DNA of 32,416 nt from Pseudomonas sp. B6002 (lineage in GTDB: Bacteria; Pseudomonadota; Gammaproteobacteria; Pseudomonadales; Pseudomonadaceae), in contig NZ_JACAOY010000018.1 of NCBI RefSeq assembly GCF_013385985.1, positions 1-32,416 on the forward strand, in the 5' to 3' direction. Under the pieces are notes generated by a model. That model saw nothing but the letters and a program-made list of their open reading frames with translations. It searched no databases and was not told the DNA's origin. Shown here piece after piece: positions 1 to 8,333 of this stretch. A program made the position numbers and the translations under genes. Positions within the stretch are counted from its first letter, which is position 1. Each line of letters begins with the position of its first letter.

Positions 1-57
1 CCGCTGTAAGAGCGGAACCATAAGCGGCCGTTACCGAAGAAACGGATATACCCCCAA
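1..57. other. Intergenic end with small hairpin
   Basis: These bases precede the 3' end of the LysR gene. They contain a 5-bp inverted repeat, CCGCT-gtaag-AGCGG at 1-15, with no T-run, so a terminator is not supported. The stretch reads like part of an intergenic repeat I have seen in other pseudomonads, but that is memory, not something shown here. No gene is visible. Confidence 0.25.
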
Positions 58-915
58 TCACAACCCCTGACTCCCCCGAATCAAATCATAAGCCTTACGC
101 GCAATCGGATTCGCCGTATTCGGCCGAATCCAAAGGTAATACGTGACCTCCGGCAACCGCGGCAACCCATCCGTCTCCCCCAGCACCCGCATATCCGGCC
201 CCAGCATTTCCATACTCCGCGGCGTCACCCCCAACCCCGCCCGAGTCGCCGCTTTAATCCCAATCAAATTCGACGCCAGATACGCCTGGCGCCACGGGAT
301 ATTCGCCCGCTCCAACGCCTCCAACGCATACCGCCGATAAATACTCGGCTCATCCACCAGAATCAGCGGCAACGGCTCACTCGGCTGGTGAATGTACTGC
401 GCCGAACAAATCCACCACACCGGCGACGTCCTCAACGCAAACCCCTCAAGGTTCGGATCCGAGCGCGTGGAAATCACCATATCCACCTTGCCCCGGTGCA
501 AGTCATCCATCAAAAACGGACTGCGCCCCACATCAATCTCCAGCCGCAAGCGCGGTGCCGAACGGGCGATATGGCTAAGAATCGGCGGCAAAATCGTGTC
601 GGCAATGTCATGGGGCGAACCAATGCGCAACACCCCACTCAAGCTGCTCTCACGCAACGAATTCAACGCGTCGTCATTCAGCGACAGCATCTGCCGCGCA
701 TGCCGCAACAGCTGCAAACCCGGTTCGGTCAGCTGTTTCTGCCGGCCGCGCTTTTCAAACAGGCTCACGCCCACCTGCTGCTCCAGGCGCTGCATATGCT
801 GGGTCACGGAGGACTGGGTGCGCGCCAGGTGCGTGCCGGCTCCGGCAAAGCTGTGGTGGTCGACCACGGCGATAAAGGTGCGCAGGAGTTCGAGATCGAG
901 GGTCGACATGGCCAT
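58..915 (-). CDS. LysR-family transcriptional regulator
   Basis: This is a typical-length LysR regulator of 285 residues. An N-terminal winged helix-turn-helix spans about residues 6-65 (LDLELLRTF, then QSSVTQHMQRLE in the recognition helix), followed by a periplasmic-binding-like effector domain from about residue 93 (LRIGSPHDIAD) to the end. Two in-frame ATGs are possible, at 915 and 909; GGA lies close upstream of the first. The gene diverges from the ABC transporter operon starting at 1153, across a 237-bp gap. That is the usual arrangement for a LysR protein controlling its neighbour, so it probably responds to the substrate or a product of that operon. The family does not reveal the effector, and regulation of the neighbour is inferred from position only. 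Confidence 0.9.
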   Translation of the reverse strand: MAMSTLDLELLRTFIAVVDHHSFAGAGTHLARTQSSVTQHMQRLEQQVGVSLFEKRGRQKQLTEPGLQLLRHARQMLSLNDDALNSLRESSLSGVLRIGSPHDIADTILPPILSHIARSAPRLRLEIDVGRSPFLMDDLHRGKVDMVISTRSDPNLEGFALRTSPVWWICSAQYIHQPSEPLPLILVDEPSIYRRYALEALERANIPWRQAYLASNLIGIKAATRAGLGVTPRSMEMLGPDMRVLGETDGLPRLPEVTYYLWIRPNTANPIARKAYDLIRGSQGL

Positions 916-1056
916 TTCCAGAGGCGTTTTTATATCAAGGGCGTGAAGTTAAACATTACAGATTTTAATGTGTTGTTGAAGCGGTTTTTTACAGCGTCCA
1001 ATAAAACATGGGTTATGCCTTGATGCGAGGTTGCCCATACACGGCAAGTTATAACG

Positions 1057-1102
1057 ATATGAGATATTTGCATTTCCGTTGCCCCCGCACTCTCCCTAGC
1101 AT
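1057..1102 (+). promoter_or_regulatory. Possible LysR site and -10 for the ABC operon
   Basis: The divergent intergenic region has an AT-rich patch with the short palindrome ATATgagATAT at 1057-1067, the size and composition of a LysR-type T-N11-A site. Further downstream TAGCAT at 1097-1102 could be a -10 box, with TTTCCG about 18 bp upstream as a weak -35. The start codon is about 50 bp later. This is pattern reading only. Confidence 0.3.
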
Positions 1103-1152
1103 GCCCCTCCATCAGGTCGGGGTACGCCGATCATTAGCCAGGGGGAAATCCA

Positions 1153-1974
1153 ATGATGTTCAAGAAATGGTTGCCGATGGTCCTGGGCACGGCAGTGGCC
1201 TTGGGGGCGAGTATGGCGGCGCAGGCCGATGCGACCCTGGACAAGATCGAGCAACGCCATGTGCTGGTGGTCGGCGTGCTGCTGTCCGGTGGCCCGTTCG
1301 GCAGCATCGACCCGAGTACCCAGCAACCCAAGGGCTTGAACGTCGACCTGGCCAACGAATTGGGGCGTCAGCTCAAGGCGCAGGTGCAACTGGTGCCGGT
1401 ATTGCCGGCCAACCGCGTGCAGTTCCTGCAGCAGGGCAAGGTCGATCTGCTGATCGCCAACATGGAGTGGACTGCCGAGCGCGGTGAGATCCTTGGCTTT
1501 GTGCCCACGCCGTTCTACCGCATCGGGGGCACCGCTGCTGTGCTCAAGGACAGCAAGATCACCCGCTGGGAAGACCTCAAGGACCAGCCGGTGTGCACGT
1601 CCCAGGGTAGCAGCTACGTGAAACCGCTGACCGAATTCGGCGCCCAGATCAAAGCCTTCAAGAGTTCGTCCGAATCGCTGTTGGCCCTGCGTGGCAACAA
1701 CTGCGTGGCCGCCGTGCATGACTCCACCCTGGTCAACCCGCTGATCAACGACAGCCCGGAATGGAAGGACTACCGCGCCATCAGCCCGGAGCTGAACCCG
1801 GCGCCGTCGGTGATCTGGACCCGTCGCGGCGAGAGCGACACCCAGGCCAGGCTCGACCCCATCGTCAAGGAGCTGCACCGCAGCGGCTGGCTGATCGACG
1901 CCCAGACCCGTAACCGCATCAGCCCCGCGTCGCCGGCGCTGGTGGAATTGCAAAAACAGTTCAAGGGCGCCTGA
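1153..1974 (+). CDS. Periplasmic amino-acid-type binding protein (ABC), first paralogue
   Basis: This is a family 3 extracellular solute-binding protein of 273 residues. A signal peptide covers about residues 1-25 (MFKKWLPMVLG through AAQA). The binding fold includes an Arg in NMEWTAER (R110), which in this family holds the ligand carboxylate, and an Asp in CVAAVHD (D190), which in amino-acid binders holds the ligand amino group. Two Cys (C148, C184) are shared with the next gene. A strong AGGGGGA ribosome site precedes the ATG pair at 1153/1156. It is 2 bp from a second binding protein with the same motif blocks (GPFG-IDP, FLQQGKVD, SESLL-LRGN), so the two arose by tandem duplication. The retained Asp suggests an amino acid ligand, identity unknown. 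Confidence 0.92.
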   Translation: MMFKKWLPMVLGTAVALGASMAAQADATLDKIEQRHVLVVGVLLSGGPFGSIDPSTQQPKGLNVDLANELGRQLKAQVQLVPVLPANRVQFLQQGKVDLLIANMEWTAERGEILGFVPTPFYRIGGTAAVLKDSKITRWEDLKDQPVCTSQGSSYVKPLTEFGAQIKAFKSSSESLLALRGNNCVAAVHDSTLVNPLINDSPEWKDYRAISPELNPAPSVIWTRRGESDTQARLDPIVKELHRSGWLIDAQTRNRISPASPALVELQKQFKGA

Positions 1975-1976
1975 GC

Positions 1977-2783
1977 ATGCACGTCAAAACCTTCGCCGCA
2001 CTCGGCCTGGCCTTGTGCGCCGGCTTCGCCCACGCCGATGCCACCCTCGACAAGATCCAGCAGCGCCACGCCATCAGCGTGGGCGTGATCCTCAGCGGCC
2101 CGCCGTTCGGCACCATTGACCCCAAGACCGGCGAACACCTGGGCTACAACGTGGAGTTGGCCAAGGGCATCGGCCAGGCGCTGGGCGTCGAGACCAAGAC
2201 CGTGTCCGTATTGGCGCCCAACCGCGTGCAGTTCCTGCAGCAGGGCAAGGTCGACATCTTGATCGCCAACATGCAGTTCACCGAAGAGCGCGCCGAGATC
2301 CTCGACTACGTGCCCACGCCCTATGAAGAAGTCGGCGGCGCGGCGTTGATCCGCAAAGGCGCCGGGATCACGCAGTGGGCCGACCTCAAGGACAAACCGG
2401 TGTGCGTGTCCCAGGGCAGCAACTTCATCAAACCGCTGCAGGAGACCTACGGCGCGCAGATCAAGGCGTTCCGCAGCCAGTCCGAATCGCTGCTGTCGTT
2501 GCGCGGCAACGGGTGCGTGGCGGCGGTGCACGTCAGCCCGACCATGCATGCGTTGCTCAGTGATGCCGAATGGTCCGGTTATGAGATCCCGCTGCCGGGC
2601 GACCTGATTCCGTCCAAATCGGTGATCTGGATTCGCAAGGGCGAACACGACACCCAGGCCAAGCTCGATGCCATCGTGCGTGACTGGCACAAGAGCGGTT
2701 ACCTGATCGCCCTGGGCGAGCGTACCGGTATGGCACCGTCCCAGGCCCTGCGTGATTTGCACGAGCAGTACAGCCATGAGTGA
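1977..2783 (+). CDS. Periplasmic binding protein (ABC), second paralogue
   Basis: This 268-residue family 3 solute-binding protein has a signal peptide over residues 1-20 (cleavage after FAHA). It closely matches the preceding protein, including the carboxylate-binding Arg (R105 in NMQFTEER) and two Cys (C143, C180). It differs at the position expected to contact the ligand amino group: the first paralogue has CVAAVHD, this one CVAAVHV (V186). Loss of that acid suggests a ligand without an alpha-amino group, such as a 2-hydroxy or 2-keto acid. This would fit the hydroxyacid dehydrogenase encoded next. The ATG follows the upstream stop by 2 bp, and the 3' end overlaps the next gene by 8 bp, so translation is probably coupled. 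Confidence 0.9.
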   Translation: MHVKTFAALGLALCAGFAHADATLDKIQQRHAISVGVILSGPPFGTIDPKTGEHLGYNVELAKGIGQALGVETKTVSVLAPNRVQFLQQGKVDILIANMQFTEERAEILDYVPTPYEEVGGAALIRKGAGITQWADLKDKPVCVSQGSNFIKPLQETYGAQIKAFRSQSESLLSLRGNGCVAAVHVSPTMHALLSDAEWSGYEIPLPGDLIPSKSVIWIRKGEHDTQAKLDAIVRDWHKSGYLIALGERTGMAPSQALRDLHEQYSHE

Positions 2784-4197
2784 AGCGTTGTTCGCCACCT
2801 TGCAACACCTGCTCGGCGCGGCCCATGTGCAAACCTCTGAAGATGCCGCGCATTACCTCACCGACAAGCAAGGCCGCTACACCGGCCAGGTGATCGCGGC
2901 GGTGCACCCGGCCAACACCGAAGAGGTCGCGGCGGTGGTGCGGGCCTGCGTGGCGTTGAAAGCGCCCATCGTGGTGCAGGGCGGCAATACCGGGCTGATG
3001 GCCGGCGCCACGCCGGATGCCAGCGGGCGTTCGGTCTTGCTGTTGCTCGACCGCATGAACCGCGTGCGCAACGTCGACACCGACAACGACACCCTCACCG
3101 TGGAGGCCGGCTGCATCTTGCAAAACGTCCAGCAGGTGGCCCGTGATGCCGGTCGCCTGTTCCCGCTGAGCCTGGGCGCCGAAGGCAGTTGCACCCTGGG
3201 CGGCAACCTTGGCACCAATGCCGGTGGCACCGGCGTGCTGCGCTATGGCAACACCCGCGAGCTGACCCTGGGCCTGGAAGTGGTGACCGCCGAAGGCGAG
3301 ATCTGGCACGGCCTGCGCGGCTTGCGCAAGGACAATACCGGCTACGACCTGCGTGACCTGTACATCGGCAGCGAAGGCACCCTGGGCATTATCACGGCGG
3401 CCACCCTCAAGCTGTTCCCGCTGCCCAAGGCCCAGGCCACGGCCTTTCTGGCCTTTGATGAACTGGCCCAGGCCGTGGCGTTCCTGTCCCATGCCCGGGC
3501 AGGGTTCGGTGCGAGCCTCACGGCGTTCGAACTGCTTACGGCGGACTGCCTGGCGTTACTGCGCGAGCAGTTCCCCGACGGCCCTCAACCGTTCAAAAAC
3601 GCCGGGCAACCCTGGTTCGCCTTGATCGAACTCTCGGACAACCACGGCGAAAGCCAGGCACGGGAAGCCTTCGAACGGGTGCTGGGCGATGCGTTCGAAC
3701 ACAACCTGCTGAGCGACGCACTGATCGCCGAAAGCCTCGCCCAGAGCGAAGCCCTGTGGCTGTTGCGCGAGAACATGAGCGAGGCGCAGAAGCGCGCCGG
3801 GCGCAATATGAAGCACGACATCTCGGTGCCGATTTCCCAGGTGGTGGCGTTCGTCGCGCATACCGACGCGTTGTTGCAGCAACACTTCCCCGGCGTGCGC
3901 CACTTCACCTTCGGCCATTTGGGCGACGGCAACCTGCACTACAACGTGGCCCATTCGCTGGATTCGACGGTGGAGGCGCACATGGCCCATTACGCCGAGC
4001 TGAGCGCCCTGGTGCACGACAGCGCCCATGCCCACGGCGGTTCGATCAGCGCGGAGCACGGCATCGGCCAGCGCAAGGTCGGCATGCTCAGCCGCTATAA
4101 AAGCCCGGTGGAGCTGGACCTGATGCGCCGCATCAAACAGGCCCTCGACCCGCACAACTTGCTCAACCCCGGCAAAGTCCTTGAGGTGCAGCCATGA
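2776..4197 (+). CDS. FAD-linked D-2-hydroxyacid dehydrogenase (GlcD/D2HGDH type)
   Basis: The protein has 473 residues from the ATG at 2776, which overlaps the preceding stop; an upstream in-frame start at 2752 lies inside the previous gene and is less likely. The N-terminal half is a PCMH-type FAD-binding domain (VVQGGNTGLMAG, GSCTLGGNLGTNAGG, GSEGTLGIIT). The C-terminal half is the FAD-oxidase cap with metal-binding histidines in HLGDGNLH (H381, H388) and E427/H428 in SAEHGIG. The family oxidises D-2-hydroxy acids (D-lactate, D-2-hydroxyglutarate and relatives) to 2-keto acids and passes electrons to a carrier. An aminotransferase follows with a 4-bp ATGA overlap. Together they could turn an imported D-hydroxy acid into an amino acid. 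The exact substrate cannot be read from the sequence. Confidence 0.9.
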   Translation: MSEALFATLQHLLGAAHVQTSEDAAHYLTDKQGRYTGQVIAAVHPANTEEVAAVVRACVALKAPIVVQGGNTGLMAGATPDASGRSVLLLLDRMNRVRNVDTDNDTLTVEAGCILQNVQQVARDAGRLFPLSLGAEGSCTLGGNLGTNAGGTGVLRYGNTRELTLGLEVVTAEGEIWHGLRGLRKDNTGYDLRDLYIGSEGTLGIITAATLKLFPLPKAQATAFLAFDELAQAVAFLSHARAGFGASLTAFELLTADCLALLREQFPDGPQPFKNAGQPWFALIELSDNHGESQAREAFERVLGDAFEHNLLSDALIAESLAQSEALWLLRENMSEAQKRAGRNMKHDISVPISQVVAFVAHTDALLQQHFPGVRHFTFGHLGDGNLHYNVAHSLDSTVEAHMAHYAELSALVHDSAHAHGGSISAEHGIGQRKVGMLSRYKSPVELDLMRRIKQALDPHNLLNPGKVLEVQP

Positions 4198-5396
4198 CCG
4201 TACGCCTGTCCCGGCGCGTGCAGCGGGTGTCGCTGTCGGCCAATGCTGCCGCCAAGTCCCGTGCCACCGAATTGCGTGAGGCCGGGCGCGACATCCTCGA
4301 CCTCACCACTGGCGAGCCGGATTTCGATACGCCGCAGCACATCAAGCAGGCCGCCTATGCGGCCATCGCGGCGGGCGCGACCAAATACACGCCCACGCCG
4401 GGCGTCAAGGCATTGCGCCTGGCGGTGCAGCGCAAGCTGGCCGAGGAAAACCACCTGGACTATCCGTTGTCGTCCATCGTGATTGCCAACGGTGCCAAAC
4501 AGATCATCTTCAATGCGTTTGCTGCCACCCTGGACGACGGCGATGAAGTGCTGGTCCCCACCCCGTACTGGCCGTCGTTCCCTGACAGCGTGCGCTTCAA
4601 CGGCGGCGAGCCGGTGTTCATCGAATGCGGGCTGGAGCAGGGCTGCAAATTGCTGCCGACCCAGTTGGAACAGCACATCACCGGGCGCACGCGCTGGCTG
4701 ATCCTCAACGGCCCGGGCAACCCCAGCGGCGCGGTGTACAGCGAACCCGAGTTGCGCGCGTTGGCGGATGTACTGCGTCGCCATCCCCAGGTGCTGGTGC
4801 TGCTGGATGAGCTGTACGAGCACATTCGCTTTGACGGGCATCCACCCCAAAGTCTGTTGAACGTGGCGCCGGACCTGCTGCCGCGCAGTTTGCTGGTGGG
4901 CGGTGTTTCCAAGACCTACGCTATGACCGGCTGGCGGATCGGCTACGGCGCCGGGCCCAAACACCTCACCGACGCGATGGCCGTGGTGCAATCCCAATCC
5001 ACCTCCGGGGCGTCATCGGTGGGGCAGGCGGCGGCGTTGGCGGCCTACAACGGTGGGCTGGATTTTCTCGCGGAGCAGGTGGCGGCCTACCAGTTACGGC
5101 GGGACATTTTGGTCAAAACCCTGAAAACCGTCGAAGGTCTGGAAGTGCTCGAACCCCAGGGCGGCTTCTTTGTGTTTGTGCGCTGCGCCGGGCTGCTGGG
5201 GCGCCATCGTCCCGACGGCCTGCGCATAGACAACGATGAGGATGTCGTGGCCTGGCTGCTGGAAGAGGGCGTGGCCGGCGTGGCGGGCAGTGCCTACGGC
5301 CTGTCGCCGTGGTTTCGCCTGTCCATTGCCACCGCGACCGACAGCGTGACCGAAGCCGGGCGGCGCATCGCCGCTGCCTGCGAGAAATTGCAATGA
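4194..5396 (+). CDS. Class I/II pyridoxal-phosphate aminotransferase
   Basis: This 400-residue protein is a fold-type I aminotransferase of the aspartate/aromatic group. Visible motifs are NGAKQIIFNAF near the cofactor phosphate, GPGNPSGAVYS, DELYEHIRF, and the Schiff-base lysine K240 in SKTYAMTGWRIGY. Length and motif spacing are normal. Its ATG overlaps the stop of the dehydrogenase gene (ATGA at 4194), and its own stop overlaps the start of the first permease, so it is embedded in the transporter operon. It probably interconverts the 2-keto acid made by the dehydrogenase and an amino acid, or deaminates an imported amino acid. Substrate side chain is unknown. Confidence 0.9.
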   Translation: MTVRLSRRVQRVSLSANAAAKSRATELREAGRDILDLTTGEPDFDTPQHIKQAAYAAIAAGATKYTPTPGVKALRLAVQRKLAEENHLDYPLSSIVIANGAKQIIFNAFAATLDDGDEVLVPTPYWPSFPDSVRFNGGEPVFIECGLEQGCKLLPTQLEQHITGRTRWLILNGPGNPSGAVYSEPELRALADVLRRHPQVLVLLDELYEHIRFDGHPPQSLLNVAPDLLPRSLLVGGVSKTYAMTGWRIGYGAGPKHLTDAMAVVQSQSTSGASSVGQAAALAAYNGGLDFLAEQVAAYQLRRDILVKTLKTVEGLEVLEPQGGFFVFVRCAGLLGRHRPDGLRIDNDEDVVAWLLEEGVAGVAGSAYGLSPWFRLSIATATDSVTEAGRRIAAACEKLQ

Positions 5397-6118
5397 TGGA
5401 AGCGTTCGTCCACTGGGCTGCAAGCATTGGCCTGAACTACAACTTCCTGCTCGACGCCTACCAGCGCGGCACCCTGGTCCAGGGCGCGTGGACCACCGGC
5501 CTGCTCTGTGTGTTCACCATCATCGGCAGCCTGCTGGCGGGCACCGGCCTGGCAGCGATGCTGACCTCGGGCAACCCATGGCTGGCCAAGCCTGCGCGGG
5601 TGTTCATCGAGGTCACGCGCAACACGCCGACCCTGGTGCAGCTGTACTGCGCGTTCCTGGTGTTGAACATGCTGCTGACCCAGGCCGTCGGCGCAGCCAA
5701 CCCGCTTACGCCGTTCGCCTGGGTGGTCGTCGTGATCTCGCTGCACAAAGGCGCGTTCCATGCCGAAGCCTTGCGCGCCGGCATTGAGGCGGTGCCCGCC
5801 GTGACCCTGGAAGCCGCCAGCTCCCTGGCCTTCAGCAACCGCCAGTTGTTGTGGAACGTGCAGTTGCCTCTGGCCCTGCGTTTTGCCTTGCCGTCGCTGA
5901 TCAACAACCTGATCGACCTGGTGAAGATGACCGCTGTGGCCTCGGCGATTGCGGTGGGCGACATCACCTACGCGGCGATCATGATCTGGACCCAGAGTGA
6001 CAACGTGTTGGAGCTGATGATCCTGATCCTGAGCTTTTTCGGCCTGCTGAGTTTTACCGTCAATTGTGTGGGGCGCTGGCTCGAAGCGCGCCTGAGGATG
6101 CCCGGCTATGGCCATTGA
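5393..6118 (+). CDS. ABC transporter permease, polar amino acid (HisMQ) type, first
   Basis: This inner-membrane permease of about 241 residues has several hydrophobic helices and a TTGLLCVFTIIGSLLAGT first transmembrane segment typical of the His/Glu/Gln/Arg permease family. The ATPase-docking EAA loop reads EAASSLAFSNRQLLWNVQLP. There are two adjacent ATGs at 5393 and 5396, both overlapping the aminotransferase stop. A longer frame upstream to 5309 runs inside the aminotransferase and is rejected. It should pair with the next permease as a heterodimer served by the ATPase at 6778 and the two binding proteins upstream. Confidence 0.9.
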   Translation: MMEAFVHWAASIGLNYNFLLDAYQRGTLVQGAWTTGLLCVFTIIGSLLAGTGLAAMLTSGNPWLAKPARVFIEVTRNTPTLVQLYCAFLVLNMLLTQAVGAANPLTPFAWVVVVISLHKGAFHAEALRAGIEAVPAVTLEAASSLAFSNRQLLWNVQLPLALRFALPSLINNLIDLVKMTAVASAIAVGDITYAAIMIWTQSDNVLELMILILSFFGLLSFTVNCVGRWLEARLRMPGYGH

Positions 6119-6791
6119 TTCATTCCCGGTGCTGTCGGCGTTGCTGCAATGGTCGCCGGCGCTGGTGGCCGGTTTTGGCCAGAACATCTTGATCAGCGTG
6201 GTGGCGATCGGGCTGGGCTCGGTGCTCGGCCTGTTGATCGGCGCGTTGGCCTTGTCTCCGCTGGGCGGTGTTGCGCAGTTGTGGGTGCAAGTGTTTCGCA
6301 ATGCGCCCTGGCTGGTGCTGATCTATTTCACCACTTACGTGTTCCCGTTCGAGATCCACATTGGCAGCAGCTACGTGTCGTTCCCCGATTGGGTCAAGGT
6401 CACCATCGGCCTGGCCTTGCCGGCGAGCGCCAACGTGGCGGAGATCTTTCGCGGTGCCATCGGCTCGATCCCCAGCACCCAGTGGGAGGCTGCGCGTTCG
6501 CTGGCGTTCACCCGGGGCCAGTTGTTCCGTTCGATCATCCTGCCGCAGTGCTTCAAGCGCATGCTGCCGCCGTGGATGAACCTGTATGCGGTGGTGACCA
6601 TGGGCACTGCGCTGGCCTCGCTGGTGGGCGTGCATGACGTGATCGACACCGCGCAGATCGCCAGCAACACGGTGAACATGACCGGTTTCACCGTGGTGAT
6701 CTACCTGAGCCTGCTGGTGCTGTTCTTTGCCTACTGCTACCCGATTTCCCGCCTGACCCAACACCTGGAGCGCCGTTATGCCTTCTATTGA
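6108..6791 (+). CDS. ABC transporter permease, polar amino acid (HisMQ) type, second
   Basis: This is the second permease subunit, 227 residues and strongly hydrophobic. A HisMQ-family motif lies around QVFRNAPWLVLIYF and the EAA loop reads EAARSLAFTRGQLFRSIILP. The ATG lies 11 bp inside the end of the first permease and the 3' end overlaps the ATPase gene by 14 bp, so the three transport genes are translationally coupled. It forms the transmembrane channel with the preceding subunit. Confidence 0.91.
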   Translation: MAIDSFPVLSALLQWSPALVAGFGQNILISVVAIGLGSVLGLLIGALALSPLGGVAQLWVQVFRNAPWLVLIYFTTYVFPFEIHIGSSYVSFPDWVKVTIGLALPASANVAEIFRGAIGSIPSTQWEAARSLAFTRGQLFRSIILPQCFKRMLPPWMNLYAVVTMGTALASLVGVHDVIDTAQIASNTVNMTGFTVVIYLSLLVLFFAYCYPISRLTQHLERRYAFY

Positions 6792-7602
6792 ACCCCTGGT
6801 GAGCCTGCGGGATGTACACCTGTCGTTCGGCGCCAACCCGGTGCTCAAGGGCATCGACCTGGACGTGCAGCGCGGCCAGGCGGTGTCGATCATCGGCCCG
6901 TCGGGCTCGGGCAAGTCCACCATCCTGCGTTGCATCACCGGGCTGTTGCAGCCCCAGCGCGGCAGCATTCGCGTGGGCCAGACCCAGGTCGACACCCTGG
7001 CCCAGGAAGCCCAGCGCATCGAGTTGCGCAAGCGCGTGGGCTTTGTGTTCCAGCAGTACAACCTGTTCCCGCACCTGTCGGTGCTGGAAAACCTCGTGAT
7101 CGCCCCGCGCAAGGTGCTGGGGCGCAGCCGTGCCGATGCCGAGAAAGACGCACGGGCGTTGCTCGCCAAAGTGCGCATGGAACACAAGGCCGACGCCTAC
7201 CCGGGCCAGCTCTCCGGCGGTCAGCAACAGCGCGTGGCGATTGCCCGTGCCCTGGCGATGCGCCCGGAGCTGATCCTGTTCGACGAAGTGACCTCGGCCC
7301 TGGACCCGGAAACCGTCGGCGAAGTGCTGACCGTCATCCGCGAGCTGACCGAAGAGGGCATGACGTGCGTGCTGGTCACCCATGAAATGCGCTTCGCCGA
7401 AGAGATCAGCGACGTGGTGTATTTCACCGAAAACGGCGTGATCGTCGAGCATGGCAGCGCGCAGCAGATTTTCCAGCACCCGGCCAGCGAGCGCACCCAG
7501 ACGTTCCTGCGCCATGCCCTGGGCGATTCGGGGCGCCGTGGCCCCATCGCCCACGACCCGTACCTGTTGACCAATTTGAGCCGATACAGCCTGTCTGTCT
7601 GA
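6778..7602 (+). CDS. ABC transporter ATP-binding protein, amino-acid type
   Basis: This 274-residue cytoplasmic ATPase powers the importer. The Walker A motif is GPSGSGKST (residues 40-48), the Q-loop region is VFQQYNLFPHLSVLEN, the signature is LSGGQQQRVAIARAL (from residue 145), Walker B is LILFDEVTSALDPE and the switch His is in VTHEMRF. It matches the HisP/GlnQ family but carries about 25 residues beyond the usual end (roughly 250-274), with no recognisable domain. A thiol dioxygenase gene starts 16 bp downstream, so the transcript very probably continues. Confidence 0.93.
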   Translation: MPSIEPLVSLRDVHLSFGANPVLKGIDLDVQRGQAVSIIGPSGSGKSTILRCITGLLQPQRGSIRVGQTQVDTLAQEAQRIELRKRVGFVFQQYNLFPHLSVLENLVIAPRKVLGRSRADAEKDARALLAKVRMEHKADAYPGQLSGGQQQRVAIARALAMRPELILFDEVTSALDPETVGEVLTVIRELTEEGMTCVLVTHEMRFAEEISDVVYFTENGVIVEHGSAQQIFQHPASERTQTFLRHALGDSGRRGPIAHDPYLLTNLSRYSLSV

Positions 7603-7618
7603 TAAGAGGAAATGCGTG

Positions 7619-8215
7619 ATGAGTACCGAAAACCGTGCCGACGTGATCGAAGCGTTCTTGCAGCAGATCCGCGTCATTAATCAGCGCGGCGTAGACCGTG
7701 CGGCCCTGGTGGAAATCGTCAGTCTGCTGGAAGCCCTGGCCGAACGTCGTGACCTGTTCAACTTCGACGCATTCCCCGCGCCGGTGCCGGGGCAGGGCAG
7801 CACCGCCTTTCGCTATCGCCTGAATGACGACGGCGACACCCCGACGCTGTACCTCAATTCGTTGCTGCCGGGCAAAAGCACGATCCCGCACAACCACGAG
7901 ACCTGGGCAATCATCAGCGCCATCGAAGGCCAGGAGATCAACTACGTCTACGCCCGCAGCGACGAAGGCCGCGAGCCTGGGTTCACCACCCTGAGCCTGG
8001 AGAAGGAAGTGATCGTGCAGCCTGGTACGTCGATCTCGTTCCTCGGTGAAGACCTGCACGGCATCAAGGTGGACGGTGAGCAGGCCACCCTGCATTTCCA
8101 CTTGTACGGCTTGCCGCTGGAATCGCTCAACGGCCGTTATGGCGTGGAAGCGGACGGTCGCATCCTCAATTACAACGCCTCGCAGATGGCGCCTTCTATC
8201 AAAGCATACGCCTGA
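7619..8215 (+). CDS. Cysteine dioxygenase-family thiol dioxygenase (cupin)
   Basis: This 198-residue cupin belongs to the cysteine dioxygenase type I family, which uses mononuclear iron and O2 to convert a thiol to a sulfinic acid. The three-His iron site is visible as H91 and H93 in PHNHETW and H147 in EDLHGIK, with HFH (159-161) on the last strands. The start at 7619 is chosen because AGAGGA lies 8 bp upstream; a GTG one codon earlier is also open. Family members act on cysteine or on 3-mercaptopropionate and the sequence alone does not settle which. Its place directly behind an amino-acid-type importer links the imported compound to sulfur chemistry. Confidence 0.85.
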   Translation: MSTENRADVIEAFLQQIRVINQRGVDRAALVEIVSLLEALAERRDLFNFDAFPAPVPGQGSTAFRYRLNDDGDTPTLYLNSLLPGKSTIPHNHETWAIISAIEGQEINYVYARSDEGREPGFTTLSLEKEVIVQPGTSISFLGEDLHGIKVDGEQATLHFHLYGLPLESLNGRYGVEADGRILNYNASQMAPSIKAYA

Positions 8216-8230
8216 CACAACACCGTCCAA

Positions 8231-8302
8231 TGTGGGAGCTGGCTTGCCTGCGATAGCGGTGTGTCAGTCACCACCGCCATCGCAGGCAAGCCAGCTCCCA
8301 CA
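8231..8302. repeat. REP doublet (class A)
   Basis: Two copies of a Pseudomonas REP sequence in inverted orientation, TGTGGGAGCTGGCTTGCCTG at 8231 and its reverse complement ending at 8302, can form a hairpin with a loop of about 28 bases. It sits between the dioxygenase and the GST gene and may attenuate or stabilise the transcript. Confidence 0.85.
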
Positions 8303-8333
8303 GGTTTAGCCGTGTTCGTCCAGAGGGGTTTTT

